64,000 nt of DNA from Enterococcus diestrammenae. Its GTDB lineage: Bacteria > Bacillota > Bacilli > Lactobacillales > Enterococcaceae. Each line of letters begins with the position of its first letter. Positions within the stretch are counted from its first letter, which is position 1. Below, piece after piece: positions 51,057 through 61,700 of this stretch. The DNA lies in NCBI RefSeq assembly GCF_009933255.1, contig NZ_MAEI01000054.1, forward strand, positions 310,001 through 374,000. Direction: 5' to 3'. The position numbers were made by a program, and so were the translations under genes. The notes under the pieces were generated by a model that was not told the origin of the DNA, did no database searches, and saw only the letters and a program-made list of their open reading frames with translations.

Positions 51057-51833
51057 ATGGAAGATTTTATTCAAGTCGTCTTGCTCTTTTTTATTTATTC
51101 CTTGATTGGGTGGCTATGGGAGACGGTGTATTGCTCCTTGAAGGCCCATCATTTTGTTTACCGGGGATTTTTGGTGGGACCGATCACGCCAATTTATGGC
51201 TTTGGGGTCTTGGCGGTGCTGTACTTTTTACAGCCTCTTCATGACAATTTATTGTTATTGTATGTCAGTGCGGCGGTCTTGGTGACGCTGTTGGAGTATG
51301 TTACGAGTTTTGCGTTGGAGAAACTATTTCATGCTTCTTGGTGGGATTACAAAGACGTGCCCTTGAACATCAACGGGCGAGTGGCGATTCCGGTATCGTT
51401 ATTTTGGGGTGTCGGCTGCGTCTTCATCGTTCGTGTCGTACAGCCAGTAGTGGAACAACTGGTGCAACGGCTGTCGGAACAGTTTGGCTTTTATTTGCCG
51501 GTGGTGCTCCTGTGCATCATCTCCATGGATTTGGGCTATACTCTGGCCAACTTGGCAGCTTTCCAAAGTGCGGTGCAACGCTTGAACCAAACGGTAGAAA
51601 AACGCACCGAAGAACTGAGGACGGGCTTGGAAACCTCCAAAAAAGAAGTGTCCCGGCGTTTGGAATGGGCTAGCTATTTGCGGGAACACCCTGAGGAGAT
51701 GGCCAATCTGCCACGGTTGAACTTCAACCAACGACGATTGCTGAAAAGTTTCCCTGGTTTGCGCTTAGAAAATGTCAAAAACCTAGAAGAATTGAAACGA
51801 TTGTCGGAAAATCTTCGCAAAAAAAGAAAATAA
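51057..51833 (+). CDS. CmpB-type putative ABC transporter membrane protein
   Basis: A 258-aa protein with five to six N-terminal helices (FIQVVLLFFIYSLIGWLWETVYCSL is characteristic of the ABC_trans_CmpB family) and a cytoplasmic coiled-coil tail (about 175-258) rich in Glu, Arg and Leu. The name suggests an ABC permease, but these proteins lack an ATPase partner and their role is not established. GFLVGPITPIYGFG is the family's second conserved stretch. ATG follows AAAGGAAGG. It ends at a strong terminator. Confidence 0.85.
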   Translation: MEDFIQVVLLFFIYSLIGWLWETVYCSLKAHHFVYRGFLVGPITPIYGFGVLAVLYFLQPLHDNLLLLYVSAAVLVTLLEYVTSFALEKLFHASWWDYKDVPLNINGRVAIPVSLFWGVGCVFIVRVVQPVVEQLVQRLSEQFGFYLPVVLLCIISMDLGYTLANLAAFQSAVQRLNQTVEKRTEELRTGLETSKKEVSRRLEWASYLREHPEEMANLPRLNFNQRRLLKSFPGLRLENVKNLEELKRLSENLRKKRK

Positions 51834-51856
51834 TATTACGTTTTTGTTACAAAGGA

Positions 51857-51892
51857 AAAGTGGGGAGAAGAGGTCAAGCTCCCCACTTTTTC
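51857..51892 (+). terminator. Terminator
   Basis: A perfect AAAAGTGGGGAG/CTCCCCACTTTT stem is followed by T-rich sequence. Confidence 0.88.
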
Positions 51893-52075
51893 TATTTTTT
51901 TTCAAAAAAATCAGAGGCGCACCACCACTTTTGGGGCAGACTTGTAACAAATTGTTAAGAGAATGAAACAATTCCGCCGATTTCTCTTTGTATAATGAAT
52001 CAGATTGGAAGTCATGGGTGCCTGTCACCTATGAGGAGATGTGTTTTTGAAAATCGTTGAAGGGGTGTTGGATTT

Positions 52076-53353
52076 TTGAAGCAGAGATTGACTGTGGCCC
52101 TTGTTGGACTCTTATGTTTAAACTTGGTCGCACCGGTTGTAGCCAGCGGAGAAACTCTCGATGAGCTGAATCGTAAAGAAAACGCCGTAATGCAACAAAG
52201 TGAAGAAATTTCTGGTGAGGTCCAGACGGCATTGACCGCCGCCAATGAGACCTACGACAAAGTCACCGAAGCCCGGGAGGCCGTAGCGGAAAATCAAGCC
52301 GCTATCGAAAAAGCCAAAGCGGAAATCGTGACCACACAAGAAACAATTGCCAAACGCCGGACCGTCGTCGCGGATCGGCTGAAATCCATCCAAGTTAACG
52401 GCGGGATGGAGTATAACTGGACCGCGCTATTGGACGCGGAAAGCATCACCGATTTTATCAACCGAGCTGTCGCTATCAACCAGCTACAATCCTCGGAAAA
52501 AGAGAAAATCGATAGCCTCCACGCTGAAAATGAAAAGCTGGTGGCTCTCCAAAAAGAAGTGGAAGCCAAGCAAGCGGACCTTAAAGAAAACGAGGCTAAC
52601 TTGGAAACCCAAGCGGCTGAGTTGGAAGAGCGCATCGCTGACTTGCAACAACAGCTAAAAAATAACCAGGCAACCTTAGCCGACATCGCGAAATCCAAGG
52701 AAGTCGAAAAAGATCGCCTAGCTGCTGAAAAAGCTGCCAAAGAAAAAGCTGCGAAGGAAAAAGCGGCTGCCGCCAAAGCCAAAGCCGAAAAGGCCGCCGC
52801 TGAAAAAGCTGCCGCTGCCGAAAAAGCGGAAGCCGAAAAAGCAGCCAAAGCCGAAGCCGATCAAGCAGCCGCTGCCAAAGCCGAAGCCGATGCGAAAGCG
52901 GCTGAAGCAAGCAGCAGTGCTAAAGAAAGTAGCGAGGAAAGCAGTACCTCCAGTGAACCAACTGTCGAAGCGCCAGCTGAAAGCGAAGAACAACCAGAAG
53001 CTAGTGCACCAGAAACCGAAGACAGCACGGAGGCAGAGGAAAGCGAGGATACTCAAACCTCTGGCGACTACCGGGTAGCTACCTTTGAAAGCACGGCCTA
53101 TTCTTGGATGGAAGCTGGAGCATCACCTTATACCGCTTCAGGTACCGATTTACGGACCAACCCACAAGCCGTGGCTGTCGACCCAAGCGTGATTCCGCTG
53201 GGGACTGTCGTGGAAGTAGAAGGATACGGAATCGCCGTTGCCTTGGATACCGGTGGCGCCATCAAAGGCAATATCATCGACGTCCATATCACTGATTTAG
53301 GGGCATGTTCCGATTGGGGCCGCCGCCAAGTCCAAGTGAAGATTTTTAATTAA
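52076..53353 (+). CDS. Secreted coiled-coil protein with 3D domain (cell wall)
   Basis: A 425-aa exported protein: signal peptide (MKQRLTVALVGLLCLNLVAPVVAS), a coiled-coil region (about 27-215, similar in design to PcsB/SagA N-termini), an Ala/Lys/Glu-rich repeat (about 220-285), a Ser/Glu-rich linker, and a C-terminal 3D domain (FESTAYSWME...AVDPSVIPLGTVVEVEGYG...DVHITD) whose Asp residues are the catalytic site in lytic transglycosylase relatives. It probably acts on peptidoglycan. Start is TTG 52076. A 10-codon upstream ORF (TTG 52047) ends on the TTG, which could couple translation. Confidence 0.9.
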   Translation: MKQRLTVALVGLLCLNLVAPVVASGETLDELNRKENAVMQQSEEISGEVQTALTAANETYDKVTEAREAVAENQAAIEKAKAEIVTTQETIAKRRTVVADRLKSIQVNGGMEYNWTALLDAESITDFINRAVAINQLQSSEKEKIDSLHAENEKLVALQKEVEAKQADLKENEANLETQAAELEERIADLQQQLKNNQATLADIAKSKEVEKDRLAAEKAAKEKAAKEKAAAAKAKAEKAAAEKAAAAEKAEAEKAAKAEADQAAAAKAEADAKAAEASSSAKESSEESSTSSEPTVEAPAESEEQPEASAPETEDSTEAEESEDTQTSGDYRVATFESTAYSWMEAGASPYTASGTDLRTNPQAVAVDPSVIPLGTVVEVEGYGIAVALDTGGAIKGNIIDVHITDLGACSDWGRRQVQVKIFN

Positions 53354-53357
53354 GATC

Positions 53358-53393
53358 AAACCGCAGTGAGAAATGACTCGCTGCGGTTTCTTT
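53358..53393 (+). terminator. Terminator
   Basis: AAACCGCAG/CTGCGGTTT with TTTCTTT follows the 3D-domain gene. Confidence 0.83.
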
Positions 53394-53469
53394 ATGTCTG
53401 CAAAAGTTAGGACCACCCCCTCGACTCACCGCCTGCCAGATTGCATGTCGAAGCTTAACCAGCTGCTTT

Positions 53470-53498
53470 TTGACAGATGGCAAGGGATGTGTCAAAAT
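53470..53498 (+). promoter_or_regulatory. Promoter of teichoic acid gene pair
   Basis: TTGACA (53470-53475), 17 bp, then CAAAAT (53493-53498), about 100 bp before the TagB-like start. Confidence 0.6.
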
Positions 53499-53603
53499 TT
53501 GGCTGTGAACCCATCATTTTAGTAACGTTTCTTGGAAGGCGGAGGGGGCCAATGTAGGACAGTGACTTGCCGCCAACTCGCCGCCAATTGGAAAGGACCC
53601 ATT

Positions 53604-54863
53604 ATGAAAAATTTGTATTTATGGCTGTTACGCCATTTTATCCGGCCTCGCCGCAACACCTCCAACGGTGACGTGCAGGTGGCTTATCTGATGAGTTTTG
53701 CCGACAATGATGCCGGGTTGATCCAAGAACTGGCGCAAACTTATGGCGACAGTTTTTTGCTGTGCCATACGCCCAACATGACGGAAGCCGCAGCAAATCT
53801 GGCCCGAAAGCTACCGGCTGGGCAGCTAGCGACAGCCCTTTACACCCCAAAAGAACTCTTGCTAGGGGACACGTTTCGCAAGCTAAAGCAAGCCCAAGTG
53901 GTGGTGGTGGATAATTATTTCCCTGAGCTAGCGGAATTGGCCGCCCCCAACCGCAAGATTATCCAGATTTGGCATGCGACAGGGGCCATCAAGGAGTTTG
54001 GCTGGGGCGATCCCAAGACAGCGACTCGTAGTCGGGGAGATCAGCGGCGTTTCCAGCGGGTGTACGATAGCTTTACCCATGTGGTGGTGGGCTCTGAAAT
54101 GATGGCGCAGGTGTTTAAGGACTGCTACCACTTACCCGACGAGGTGTTGTGTCGTCTGGGGGTACCCCGGACGGACCATTTTCAGCCGGCGATGAGCCAG
54201 TCGTTGCAGCAGGTAGATGATCAGTTGACTACTCAACCAGCCCCGCAGCCAATTTCTCAGGCTCTCTCTAAACTAGCAGGGGCAACCAGCGACCATCAAA
54301 GCGCTACCAAGGGAAAAAGGATATTGTATGTCCCCACCTATCGTGATACTATAGAAGAAATGCGCGCTGTGACTGATGCTGCCTTTAAGGCCTTTGCTCA
54401 GCTGGCGCCGGACGTGACGTTTGTGGTGAAATTACACCCCCATGCTGAAGCGGCCATCCCGATTCCTGACGGGGGCAATCTGCAGCCAGCCAAGGGGACA
54501 TTGACTGAGTTGATGGCCCGAGGCGATGCCTTGATCACCGATTATTCCTCCTGCGTCTTTGATTTTATGTTGATGCAGCCGGATGCACCTTATCTGTTTT
54601 TCTGCCCAGATTTGGCCCATTACCAAAGGACCACTGGCTTACAAGCTAGCTTTCAAAAGCAGATGACTCCTCGGATTGCCGAGACATCAGAGGCTTTGCA
54701 ACAGCTAGTCGAGACGCTGGTGGTAGCTCCGTCTCCTGGGACCAGTGGACAGGATCAAGAGGAGGCTTTTTCGCCAGCGACTATCCGGGACAGCTGGCAT
54801 CGGTATAATGACGGACAGGCCGTCTCTCGTGTGGTAAAATTAATCAAGAGCTTGACCGACTGA
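53604..54863 (+). CDS. CDP-glycerol glycerophosphotransferase family protein (TagB-like)
   Basis: A 419-aa enzyme of the TagB/TagF family. Motifs are IIQIWHATGAIKEFGW, YVPTYRDT, VVKLHPHAE and LITDYSSCVFDFM, the nucleotide-binding sites of glycerophosphotransferases. It would add the first glycerol phosphate to the ManNAc-GlcNAc-lipid of wall teichoic acid, since tagA follows immediately. A Gln/Pro/Thr-rich loop (about 205-235) is an unusual insertion. Start ATG 53604 follows GGAAAGGA. It is a peripheral membrane enzyme on the cytosolic side. Confidence 0.9.
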   Translation: MKNLYLWLLRHFIRPRRNTSNGDVQVAYLMSFADNDAGLIQELAQTYGDSFLLCHTPNMTEAAANLARKLPAGQLATALYTPKELLLGDTFRKLKQAQVVVVDNYFPELAELAAPNRKIIQIWHATGAIKEFGWGDPKTATRSRGDQRRFQRVYDSFTHVVVGSEMMAQVFKDCYHLPDEVLCRLGVPRTDHFQPAMSQSLQQVDDQLTTQPAPQPISQALSKLAGATSDHQSATKGKRILYVPTYRDTIEEMRAVTDAAFKAFAQLAPDVTFVVKLHPHAEAAIPIPDGGNLQPAKGTLTELMARGDALITDYSSCVFDFMLMQPDAPYLFFCPDLAHYQRTTGLQASFQKQMTPRIAETSEALQQLVETLVVAPSPGTSGQDQEEAFSPATIRDSWHRYNDGQAVSRVVKLIKSLTD

Positions 54864-54917
54864 TAGGAGCCCCTAGCAGTCGTTACATAGAGTAAACAGT
54901 CGGAGGTGACTAGAAGG

Positions 54918-55739
54918 ATGGAAACGGAATATATCAGCGGCTTGCCGGTGGACAATCTGACGCGGCAAGATATCGTAGCGGACCTGCCCCGTTACCTCGC
55001 CTCGGATCAGAAGATGATCGTCACCAGTGTCAATCCCCAAATCGCCATGCAAGTGGACCAGTTTCCCAAAGTCCGAGACTACATCTTGCGGGCCACCCAC
55101 CGCTTACCTGATGGGGTGGGCGTGGTGAAGATGTCCAAATACCTCGGGGGCAATATCCGCGAGCGGGTCACCGGCATCGACGTGATGGACGATTGTCTCC
55201 ACTATGCCGATGCTCATGGCTGCCGGATTTTCCTCTATGGTGCCAAAAAAGAAGTGGTGAAACTGGCTGCCGAAAACATCAAAAAAGATTATCCTCAGCT
55301 GACCGTCGCAGGCTTCATCGATGGCTATACCAAGCTCAAAGCTGCGGAAATCGCTGATAAAATCAATGCCACCAAGCCGGACTTTCTCTTTGTCGCCTTG
55401 GGTTCACCGAAGCAAGAGCTATTTTTGGAAGATCAAATCGACCGCCTCAATGCCAGCGTCTATCTCGATGTGGGAGGGACCTTTGATGTCTTATCCGGTA
55501 CCGTCAAACGGGCGCCACAGATTTTCATCAAACTAAACATCGAATGGCTTTACCGTTCCTTAAAATATCGCCGTCCCGAACGCTTAGTGCAGATCGTCCA
55601 ATACATGGTGAAAAGCTGGCGTATGCGGGGCCATTCGCGGGCGATGGCGGCAGAGAGCCAACGCCGGGCTGAAGCGGTCAGCCAAGAAAAAGCCAATAAA
55701 TCGCAGGAATCCAAAGCCGAACCAAAAAACAACGGCTAA
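54918..55739 (+). CDS. tagA: N-acetylmannosaminyltransferase TagA (WecB/TagA/CpsF family)
   Basis: A 273-aa WecG/TagA/CpsF glycosyltransferase. VTSVNPQIAMQ, HRLPDGVGVVKMSKYLGG (catalytic Asp), TGIDVMDDCL, FLYGAKKEV and DFLFVALGSPKQELF are family hallmarks. It attaches ManNAc to GlcNAc-PP-undecaprenol, the committed wall teichoic acid step. The C-terminus carries a basic membrane-binding helix and a Lys/Glu-rich tail. Start ATG 54918 is 10 nt after GGAGGT; a GTG within that site is unlikely. Confidence 0.93.
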   Translation: METEYISGLPVDNLTRQDIVADLPRYLASDQKMIVTSVNPQIAMQVDQFPKVRDYILRATHRLPDGVGVVKMSKYLGGNIRERVTGIDVMDDCLHYADAHGCRIFLYGAKKEVVKLAAENIKKDYPQLTVAGFIDGYTKLKAAEIADKINATKPDFLFVALGSPKQELFLEDQIDRLNASVYLDVGGTFDVLSGTVKRAPQIFIKLNIEWLYRSLKYRRPERLVQIVQYMVKSWRMRGHSRAMAAESQRRAEAVSQEKANKSQESKAEPKNNG

Positions 55740-56070
55740 GATTGACATTTTATGGTAAAATGGTCTTTGTTCGTAATAGGCCAGACATCCAAGCCAGCTT
55801 ACTTGGCTAAGATTGCTCACTTACCATAAACAAAGCAGTTGCTAGGCCCAGCGCCAAGCAGTGAGTTTACATGGAAGAAGCAGTGATGCACAAATCAACT
55901 CAAGGGATGTCCCCAGCCTAGTTTCAAACGGCTGATCAGAGACCACCTTACCTAGAGGATTCTAGGTGAGTAAGTGGTGATAGCAACTGGAGCACTTGAG
56001 CTGATGAAGGAACAGACTTTTATCGCCGGTCGCCGTTGCTAGGAGCAAGGGAGGCCGGCTTTTTTTGTGG
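55740..56070 (+). ncRNA. Long structured leader upstream of tagH (attenuator-like)
   Basis: About 330 nt between tagA and tagH contain nested inverted repeats: TTTATGGTAA/TTACCATAAA, CTTTGTT/AACAAAG, AGCCA/TGGCT, a CCTAGA-ggat-TCTAGG hairpin with paired flanks near 55952-55978, and a final GCCGG...CCGGC terminator with T8 (56025-56067). An extended -10 TATGGTAAAAT lies at its 5' end. No known riboswitch family was recognised. It would regulate the teichoic acid export genes by premature termination. Confidence 0.55.
56025..56067 (+). terminator. Terminator in tagH leader
   Basis: GCCGGTC and GGCCGGC arms contain an inner TTGCT/AGCAA stem and end in eight T, 70 bp before the tagH start. Confidence 0.85.
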
Positions 56071-56137
56071 TTATCGCTTCCTACGCAGTCTGGGCAGTGC
56101 CTCAGCCAGTCAGATTTTTTAATAAGGAGAATTTCAT

Positions 56138-57370
56138 TTGGAAAGTAAGAAAGTCAAGATCAGAGCCCGGCTTCTGACGAAAGAATTTGATCTACTGAAG
56201 AAAAAATCCGATAAGATCAAGCGCCTCTTTCACATCGGCAAACAAGACGTGGAGACGTTTTGGGCCATCAAAGGGGTAGACTTCACGATTTATGACGGAG
56301 AGAGCGTGGGGCTGATCGGGGTCAATGGCTCCGGGAAATCCACCCTATCAAACGTCATCTCAGGGATCATTCCCCCGACATCGGGTGAGCTAGAGATCAA
56401 CGGCGACACCTCGATTATCGCCATCGGTGCCGGATTGAAAGCCCAACTCACCGGGATTGAAAACATTCGGTTGAAATCTTTGATGAGCGGCTTGTCCCAT
56501 AAGGAAATCGATGAACAGATGGACGACATCATCGCTTTTGCCGACTTAGGAGATTTTATCAATCAGCCAGTCAAGAGTTATTCCAGCGGGATGAAATCAC
56601 GGTTGGGCTTTGCCATCGCCGTGCATCAAAACCCGGATATCCTGATTATCGACGAAGCCTTGTCCGTCGGGGACGAAACCTTCTATCAAAAATGTGTCGA
56701 CAAGATTTTGGAGTTCAAAGCCCAAGGCAAAACCATCGTCTTTGTCAGTCACTCCCTCGGTCAAGTCCAAAAACTTTGTGACCGTACTATTTGGATGCAC
56801 TATGGCGAGATGCGGGCATTTGGTCCGACGCCAGAAGTTGTCGAGGAATACAAAGAATTTACCAACTGGTTCAAAGGCTTGAGCAAAAACGAAAAAATCA
56901 AGTACCAAAACGAACAAAAGAATGCTCAAAAAACCTTTAACCTTGAGACCCTGGCTGAACGGGAAAAAGCCAAAGGAGATGCTGCTGAACTGCAAGCCAT
57001 CGAAACTTTGACACAACGGAGTAAAATCGGTGAGAAGATGGCGGTCAGCACTAGAGTCATCTTAGGATTGACGATTGTCATTACTTTGTTTGCCTCCATC
57101 GTCAGCTTCAATGGGGCGGCTTTGTCAGGAATTATGGAGTCACCGATTGAGTTTATTCAGAAGCAGTTGGAGAAGTTTGGGGATAGTTTCAATCGAAAAT
57201 TCAATAGTGATTTGAATCAGAAAGCAACTGTTATCGCATTGCCGGATGAAAGCGGCGATTCGCTACCATTATTAACGATGAGTGAAAAGGAAGATACGAA
57301 TCCTGTTCTGGTCGCTCATTATCAATTCCAAGACGAGAAACAATGGCAAGGAGGACGTACAGTTGTCTGA
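56138..57370 (+). CDS. tagH: Teichoic acid ABC exporter ATPase TagH
   Basis: A 410-aa protein. The NBD (about 1-245) has Walker [10 protein letters not shown], signature [11 protein letters not shown] and Walker [13 protein letters not shown] with H-loop VSHSLGQ, all typical of polysaccharide/teichoic acid ABC-2 exporters. A cytoplasmic linker, one membrane helix ([21 protein letters not shown]) and an extracellular tail of about 95 residues follow, a TagH-type extension though shorter than the B. subtilis protein. Start is TTG 56138 behind ATAAGGAG. It powers flipping of lipid-linked teichoic acid with TagG. Confidence 0.94.
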   Translation: MESKKVKIRARLLTKEFDLLKKKSDKIKRLFHIGKQDVETFWAIKGVDFTIYDGESVGLIGVNGSGKSTLSNVISGIIPPTSGELEINGDTSIIAIGAGLKAQLTGIENIRLKSLMSGLSHKEIDEQMDDIIAFADLGDFINQPVKSYSSGMKSRLGFAIAVHQNPDILIIDEALSVGDETFYQKCVDKILEFKAQGKTIVFVSHSLGQVQKLCDRTIWMHYGEMRAFGPTPEVVEEYKEFTNWFKGLSKNEKIKYQNEQKNAQKTFNLETLAEREKAKGDAAELQAIETLTQRSKIGEKMAVSTRVILGLTIVITLFASIVSFNGAALSGIMESPIEFIQKQLEKFGDSFNRKFNSDLNQKATVIALPDESGDSLPLLTMSEKEDTNPVLVAHYQFQDEKQWQGGRTVV

Positions 57371-58172
57371 AGTTTGGTTAATTATAAAAGAACAAGTTGC
57401 TAATATCCGGACGATATTCCGGTTGTCTCGGTACGAAGAAAAAGCCACGTATCAAAGCCATTATTTGGGCCTGTTGTGGCAGATTTTGAACCCAGCGATT
57501 CAGATTGGCATTTATTACCTAGTGTTTGGTGTGGGTGTCAATGGAAAGAATCTTGTTGATGGAGTACCGTTTTTCGGATGGATGTTAATTGGGATGACTG
57601 CTTGGTTTTTCATCAATTCCTCCATGCTTGGCGGATCCAATAGTATTTATCGCCAAGTCAACGTCGTTTCCAAGATGAAGTTTCCATTGAGTATATTGCC
57701 TACTACGAATATGGTCAGCAATCTCTCAACTTTTTGGCCGATGACTGCGATCACTATTATTGTCTTGGCTATTTTTGGGAAGTATCCTACGATTTATTGG
57801 ACCCAGCTGATTTATTACTTCTTCTGCATGATTGTCTTGCTGTTTGCTTTTGGTGTATTGAACTCTACGATTACCGTTTTGGTACGAGATTATCATATTA
57901 TGCTTCAATCCGTGTTACGATTGCTTTTTTACGTGTCTGGGACAATCTGGAACATCGAAAATCGCAACTTGCCAGTTTGGTTGGTAAAAATCTTGAAGCT
58001 AAATCCTTTTTATTACATTATCGATGGTTTTCGGGATGGCTACCTATCAAAAGGCTGGTTTTGGGAAAAGGGCACTTACGGTTTGATTTTCTGGGGCATG
58101 ACTTTGATTATTTTGCTAGTGGGTTGCCACTTACATTTGAAATTCAGAAGTAAATTTGTTGATTTGGTTTAA
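57363..58172 (+). CDS. tagG: Teichoic acid ABC exporter permease TagG
   Basis: A 269-aa ABC-2 permease with about six helices; [25 protein letters not shown] and [15 protein letters not shown]...[12 protein letters not shown] are family segments. Start is TTG 57363, placed by the AAGGAGG ribosome site inside the tagH 3' end; it overlaps tagH by 8 bp, so the two are translationally coupled. With TagH it exports wall teichoic acid. Codon use and base composition begin to shift toward AT here. Confidence 0.94.
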   Translation: MSEVWLIIKEQVANIRTIFRLSRYEEKATYQSHYLGLLWQILNPAIQIGIYYLVFGVGVNGKNLVDGVPFFGWMLIGMTAWFFINSSMLGGSNSIYRQVNVVSKMKFPLSILPTTNMVSNLSTFWPMTAITIIVLAIFGKYPTIYWTQLIYYFFCMIVLLFAFGVLNSTITVLVRDYHIMLQSVLRLLFYVSGTIWNIENRNLPVWLVKILKLNPFYYIIDGFRDGYLSKGWFWEKGTYGLIFWGMTLIILLVGCHLHLKFRSKFVDLV

Positions 58173-58198
58173 TCACCGTTATTCGAGGAGGAAATTAC

Positions 58199-58615
58199 AT
58201 GAAACGCGTTATCACTTATGGAACGTTTGATTTATTGCACTATGGGCATATCAATTTATTGCGTCGGGCGAAATCACTAGGGGACTACTTGATCGTGGTC
58301 TTGTCTTCTGATGAATTTAACTGGAATGAAAAGCAAAAGAAATGCTATTTTTCCTACGAAAAGCGCAAACAACTCTTGGAAGCCATCCGCTATGTGGATC
58401 TGGTCATTCCAGAAAATTCTTGGGAACAAAAAGTTTCGGACATCAAGGAATACCATGTGGATACTTTCGTGATGGGTGACGATTGGGTTGGTAAGTTCGA
58501 CTTTATCGAGGATGAAACAGATGCATCTGTGGTTTATCTACCACGGACACCGGAGATTTCGACTTCTCAGATCAAGAAGGATTTGGAAGCGAAGAAAAAA
58601 AATCAGGGTGAATAA
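58199..58615 (+). CDS. tagD: Glycerol-3-phosphate cytidylyltransferase
   Basis: A 138-aa nucleotidyltransferase with GTFDLLHYGHINLLRRAK (HxGH motif), YFSYEKRKQLLEAIRYVD, VMGDDWVGKFD and a terminal RTPEISTSQIKK (RTxGISTT-like) motif. It makes CDP-glycerol, the donor for the TagB/TagF enzymes. It lies 26 bp after tagG behind GAGGAGG and is followed by a terminator, ending the operon. Confidence 0.95.
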   Translation: MKRVITYGTFDLLHYGHINLLRRAKSLGDYLIVVLSSDEFNWNEKQKKCYFSYEKRKQLLEAIRYVDLVIPENSWEQKVSDIKEYHVDTFVMGDDWVGKFDFIEDETDASVVYLPRTPEISTSQIKKDLEAKKKNQGE

Positions 58616-58655
58616 TTGCTCGGGATGCGTTTGAGCATAATCAAATTATCTTAGT

Positions 58656-58689
58656 AAAAACCTAGCTGTTTTAATGGCTAGGTTTTTGC
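58656..58689 (+). terminator. Terminator after tagHGD
   Basis: AAAACCTAGC/GCTAGGTTTT with T5 follows tagD. Confidence 0.85.
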
Positions 58690-58732
58690 TAAGATATTAA
58701 AGTGTTACTTGTTTTTATTTGAGGAGGAGAAA

Positions 58733-58774
58733 ATGTTTAACCAGATAGGGTCTGGTTTACATATCATATTATGA
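58733..58774 (+). CDS. Possible 13-aa upstream ORF coupled to the large transferase
   Basis: MFNQIGSGLHIIL starts 3-4 nt after a very strong GAGGAGGAG, and its TGA overlaps the next ATG (ATGA). The best ribosome site in this region serves this small ORF, not the 1204-aa protein. AACCAGA/TCTGGTT (58739-58757) forms a hairpin inside it. It may act by translational coupling; that it is translated is inferred. Confidence 0.45.
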   Translation: MFNQIGSGLHIIL

Positions 58775-61700
58775 AAAAAAAATTGATGGATATTTTTTTG
58801 AAAAAAACGGATATACAAGAAGTAAACTTAGAAGCTACTAAGTTCCACGAACCTAAGATGATAAAAACACTAGTACAAAAATATGCAGAGGCATATTCAG
58901 AACTAGAAGTTGATAATAATAGCGTTTTATACGAAAGTCGTGATGGAAATAGTTTTGTTGACTCTCCATACCGTTTCTTTCTTGAATTAGTTACTAATCC
59001 AGAGTTTGCTAATTATTCTCATTTTATTACGGTGAATGAAGAGAGTGTTCAGCATATATGTGATGTTGTAGAAATGATTCCTAATAAGGTTACAGAAAAT
59101 ATTCATTTTGTAGAACGAAATTCAGATGAATATATCGAGTGTTTAAGTACATGTAAATATCTTATTAATAATGCGACATTTCAAAATTTCTTTTTAAAAA
59201 AAGCGGATCAAATCTATATTAATACTTGGCATGGGACACCTTTAAAGCATATGGGATTTGATATTCCAGGAAGCCCTGCTGGTTCGTATAATGTCTTACG
59301 TAACTTTTTGATGAGCGATTATTTACTATCTCCCAATCTCCACACCGCTGATATTTTTGGAAAGAGTTACAAACTAAATGGTCTTTATGATGGTGAGTTA
59401 CTCCTATCTGGCTATCCAAGAATGGATAATACAATCAATCCAATAAATGATATTGAAGAGAAACTCGAATTTTTTGGCCTTCATTTGGACGGGAAAAAAG
59501 TAGCATTGTTTTCCCCGACTTGGAGTGGTTCTTCAATTTTAAAACCGGATAATGATATTCAGCAGTTGATTAGTGAATTTGAATACTTGAAAAGTAGAAT
59601 AGGACAAACATATCAAGTGTTTGTAAAAGTACATCCATTTGTTTATAAGTTTGTAAAAGATATTCCTGAACTCAAGGGATATTTAGTTTCTGACTATTTG
59701 GATGTAAATGAATTTCTTCCAGTTGTAGATATTCTTATCACGGACTACTCTTCTATTTTCTTTGATTTCTTAATCCAAGATAAACCGATTTTCTTCTATT
59801 GCCCAGATTATGAGCAATATATTGGATCTCGTGGGGTTTATATTCCTTTGAAAGACTTACCTGGTTCCGTTTCACCAACAATCATGGAACTTTGTGAATG
59901 TATCTCTAATTACGATCAAAGTGGCTTAACGGGATTCGAACGGGTAAGAAAAGATTTTGTGAATAAATACTGTGCTTATGATGATGGACACGTTACTGAG
60001 CGCTTGATTAAAAAGATTTTTTTGAAAGATAATTCTGCTGATATTTCAAAATATGAAACTCAAAATGGTAAGAAAAGATTGCTAGTTTATCCAGGGGGAA
60101 TGAACAATAATGGCATTACCTCGAGTTTGGTAAATTTAATTAATAATATTGATGAAACACAATACGACATTTCTGTTTTACTCCAAATTCCTTCTCGAAA
60201 TAAAGCGGAATGCTATGGCAATATTAGTAAGTTGCCAAACCATGCCCGATTAATTTTTAAAGGTGGGGCTTTGCTATACACAGAAGCTGAATTACTAAAT
60301 GACAAGCAATTTAAAGCGGATCCGCTCAATGACGAATTTTATCAAGCACTTGATGATACTGGATATCAGAGAGAATTTATGAGGGTTGTTGGAAATTCAA
60401 AATTTGATGTTGCAATTGATTTTAGTGGATATAGTTTTTATTGGGGAGTATATACAGCCTTTTCTAATGCGAAAACAAAACTTGTATTTGTTCACAGCGA
60501 TATCGTTGCAGACTCTAATCGGGAAGTCAATGGTAAAAAAATACATTATCTTAATCTAAATTCTATGTTTAGATTGTATGATAAATACAGCTATATATTA
60601 AGTGTATCAAAAGCTGTGATGGAGGTTAATAAAAACAACCTTGCTTATCTGGTTAATGACTTAAATAAATTCCAGTATTGTATTAATACTATTAATCCTG
60701 AAAGAATCTTATCACTTGGTGCAGGAGAAGAGGGACAGAATGAGGGAGAAGACTGTAATGAAGAGCCATGTTATACAATTCGAAAACGAAATGATTATGG
60801 ATTTTCAATTGGGAAGTTTCTTCACTGCTTTGCAAAATTAGATAATATTCCAATTCAAAAATTTTATAAAATTGAAGTTTTCCATCAGGAAATCCGAGTG
60901 ACTTCATCGGTAGTAATGGATGAGGTAGAATATTATCAAGTGTTAGTTGACAATATTCGTGCTGGCTGGGTGTCTTCAGAAGAGATTGAAATTACATTTG
61001 ATCCGATTGTTGAGAGAGAATCATATGTTACTTTAAATCGGTTAACTCGGCCGGGTAATCATGTGATATGGAAATATCCTTATAATACACAAGATGAAAA
61101 CTACAAAATTACTAAAGCAGAAACACTAAAAGGATTATATTTTAATTCAACTGAAAAAGTAACGACTTCAAGGTCAGTATATATTAACGTTATTTTTAAT
61201 GGTGAAGTATACGGTTGGGTTGATGTTCGAAGCAGTCAAAAGATTTTGGATAAAAAGAGTAGTGCAAATAAAAAATTCTATTTTACGATTTTATCGAAAA
61301 AGGTTAATTATCAATTGAGGTATAAACTAAATGAAAACACTGACTCTTATGAGGGAAGTGATTTTTATGTATCAATTGACCCTAGTCATAGTAAAGAAAT
61401 TTGGAAAAAACCGTTGGGAATGTTTACCAATAAAAACGTGACTGAAGTAAAATCCTGGACGAAGGATTCTGTTTTCCATGTCAAGCAAACGGCAATTGCT
61501 GGTGAAAAAGTTAGTTTGAATATTTTCTTTGAGGGCAAGCAAATTGGTTGGATAAACAAAGAATTGACTACGCCTGTGGAACTAAAAAATAGTGATATCC
61601 TTAAACGTTCTGTGATGGATTCATATATTTATATTGCGAGTAAAGAACCAAATCCTGTAAAAATTTCTTTGTCAGATGAAACGCTAGTACCTTCTGCGGC

